The notes under the pieces: model-generated
Seen by the model: the letters and a program-made list of their open reading frames with translations, nothing else
Databases searched by the model: none
Told to the model about the DNA's origin: nothing
Source: Clostridiaceae bacterium
GTDB lineage: Bacteria; Bacillota; Clostridia; Saccharofermentanales; DTU023
Direction: 5' to 3'
Assembly: GCA_012800135.1 (NCBI GenBank)
Contig: JAAZJV010000105.1
Coordinates: 1-5,090 of the forward strand
DNA: 5,090 nt
Shown here: positions 4,224 to 5,090 of the stretch, piece by piece
Position numbering within the stretch: the stretch's first letter is position 1
Layout of the letters: each line of letters starts with the position of its first letter
Made by a program: the position numbers and the translations under genes

Positions 4224-5090
4224 TTAATAGATGTCTTTCTTACCGGAAAGAATGCCGAGCATAACGTTTTCTGGTGTCAGCGGCAGTCGGTAAAAGTTGA
4301 TGCCGAGGGCGTCATAGACCGCGTTGGCAATCGCTGAAGGAACCGAAATCATCGTGTGTTCTCCGATGCCTCTAGCACCGTAAGGGCCGTTGTACTGTTT
4401 GTTCTCAATGTAGATTGGAACAATTTCATCCGGCATATCTTTCATGGTAGGAATCTTGTTGTCGGTGAAGGAGGGGTTCAGCAGGACGTTTTCATCGCTG
4501 AACTTATAGCCTTCAAGGATTGCGGATCCGATACCTTGTACGATACCGCCACAGACTTGTCCGTAAACGAATTTCTTGTTGATGACTTGTCCGATGTCAA
4601 ATGCTGACGCGATCTTCTTCACGTGGATGTCACCCGATTCGATATCGACTTCGATATCGACGGCATGACAGCCGAACGTCCACACCGCGGCAGGGTAACC
4701 TTGTCCCGTCTCCGGATGGAGGTTCGTCAATCCGTCTGCCATGCAGATGCCGTGCGAAATCAGGGGTCCGCCTATGCCGGAACCGTTGGGGAACATGTAG
4801 CCTAAGGCGAGGTCTTTGTATGCGATCCGCTGTTCAGGACGGTGCAAGTTGTAAATGTAGCCGTCCTTGTGTCCGAGGAATTCCGGAGCGCTGTGCAGTA
4901 CGGCGGCAGCAAGCCTCTTCATCTGCTTCACCATGTTGCGCGCCGCGCGGATGGTGGCGTTGCCTGCCATCCATGTGAGCTTGGACGCTACGGTGTTCCA
5001 GTCGTAAGGATTTGTTTCGGTGTCGGTGACACGGCGGCATTCCACCATATCGATCGGCACGTTCAGCTCTTCAGCGGCGATCTGTTCCAT
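4224..5090 (-). CDS. Xanthine dehydrogenase-family molybdopterin-binding subunit, C-terminal part (5' end outside window)
   Basis: The minus-strand frame runs from the right edge to TAA at 4226-4224 and gives 288 residues. They match the second half of the molybdenum cofactor-binding subunit of the xanthine dehydrogenase/aldehyde oxidase family, cytoplasmic enzymes that hydroxylate purines, N-heterocycles or aldehydes using water. Recognisable stretches are QIAAEELNVP (3-12) and the DT and SKLTWMAGNA region (23-45). FDIGQVINKKFVYGQVCGG (164-182), IVQGIGSA (183-190) and YGARGIGEHTM (237-247) follow. Glu244 in GARGIGE corresponds to the catalytic base of the family. The Met at 5090-5088 falls inside the conserved domain, so it is an internal residue and the gene is cut by the edge. 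The FeS and FAD subunits are not in view, so substrate cannot be assigned. A split-subunit enzyme of the nicotinate dehydrogenase kind is one option. The gene is convergent with bioY. Confidence 0.9.
   Translation of the reverse strand: MEQIAAEELNVPIDMVECRRVTDTETNPYDWNTVASKLTWMAGNATIRAARNMVKQMKRLAAAVLHSAPEFLGHKDGYIYNLHRPEQRIAYKDLALGYMFPNGSGIGGPLISHGICMADGLTNLHPETGQGYPAAVWTFGCHAVDIEVDIESGDIHVKKIASAFDIGQVINKKFVYGQVCGGIVQGIGSAILEGYKFSDENVLLNPSFTDNKIPTMKDMPDEIVPIYIENKQYNGPYGARGIGEHTMISVPSAIANAVYDALGINFYRLPLTPENVMLGILSGKKDIY

Noticed and set aside
4356..4978. Plus-strand ORFs opposite the hydroxylase gene
   Set aside because: They are antisense shadows of a strongly conserved minus-strand protein and show no domain features of their own.
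5088..5090. Met at the right edge as the true start of the hydroxylase gene
   Set aside because: It lies inside the conserved QIAAEEL region of the domain, so the gene continues beyond the window.

Overview
The window carries five protein genes and long non-coding stretches filled with repeats. Gene content suggests an anaerobic, low-to-mid GC Bacillota. The supporting features are a BioY-type biotin uptake protein, a biotin ligase with no DNA-binding domain, a short Gram-positive-style lipoprotein with a strong AGGGGAG-like ribosome binding site, and a molybdenum hydroxylase subunit typical of anaerobic purine or N-heterocycle degraders. A Negativicutes or Eubacteriales member would fit. This is inferred from protein character only; there is no rRNA here to fix it.

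Layout, left to right. Positions 3-344 (+) are the C-terminal end of an amidase-signature enzyme. Two bases later comes birA (347-1234, +), a biotin--protein ligase, probably on the same transcript. After about 250 bp of gene-free DNA comes a small lipoprotein gene (1485-1853, +) closed by a clear intrinsic terminator (1880-1905). Positions 1906-3293 hold no convincing large gene. They contain a 21-bp direct repeat pair with a doubtful 35-codon ORF, a perfect 19-bp inverted repeat (2131-2195), and an array of about ten AT-rich palindromic units spaced about 50 bp apart (about 2290-2808). They also contain a 59-bp tandem repeat (2991-3108, with a decayed third copy) and an 84-bp-spaced duplication that includes the bioY translation start region. 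bioY (3294-3884, +) follows. Three or four 60-66 bp-spaced hairpin repeats and a perfect 14-bp stem (4165-4195) separate it from a convergent gene. That gene (4224-5090, -) encodes the C-terminal half of a xanthine dehydrogenase-type molybdopterin subunit and runs off the right edge.

The functional theme is biotin. BioY would take up biotin and BirA would attach it to carboxylases or decarboxylases. They sit in separate transcription units. BirA lacks the winged helix needed for BirA-type repression, so bioY is presumably controlled by something else, if at all. The amidase and the Mo-hydroxylase may belong to nitrogen-compound catabolism, but nothing in the window ties them to the biotin genes.

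The most unusual content is non-coding: three separate repeat families lie within about 2.1 kb, each built of hairpin-like or duplicated units. The 2131-2808 palindrome array is the best candidate for something undescribed.
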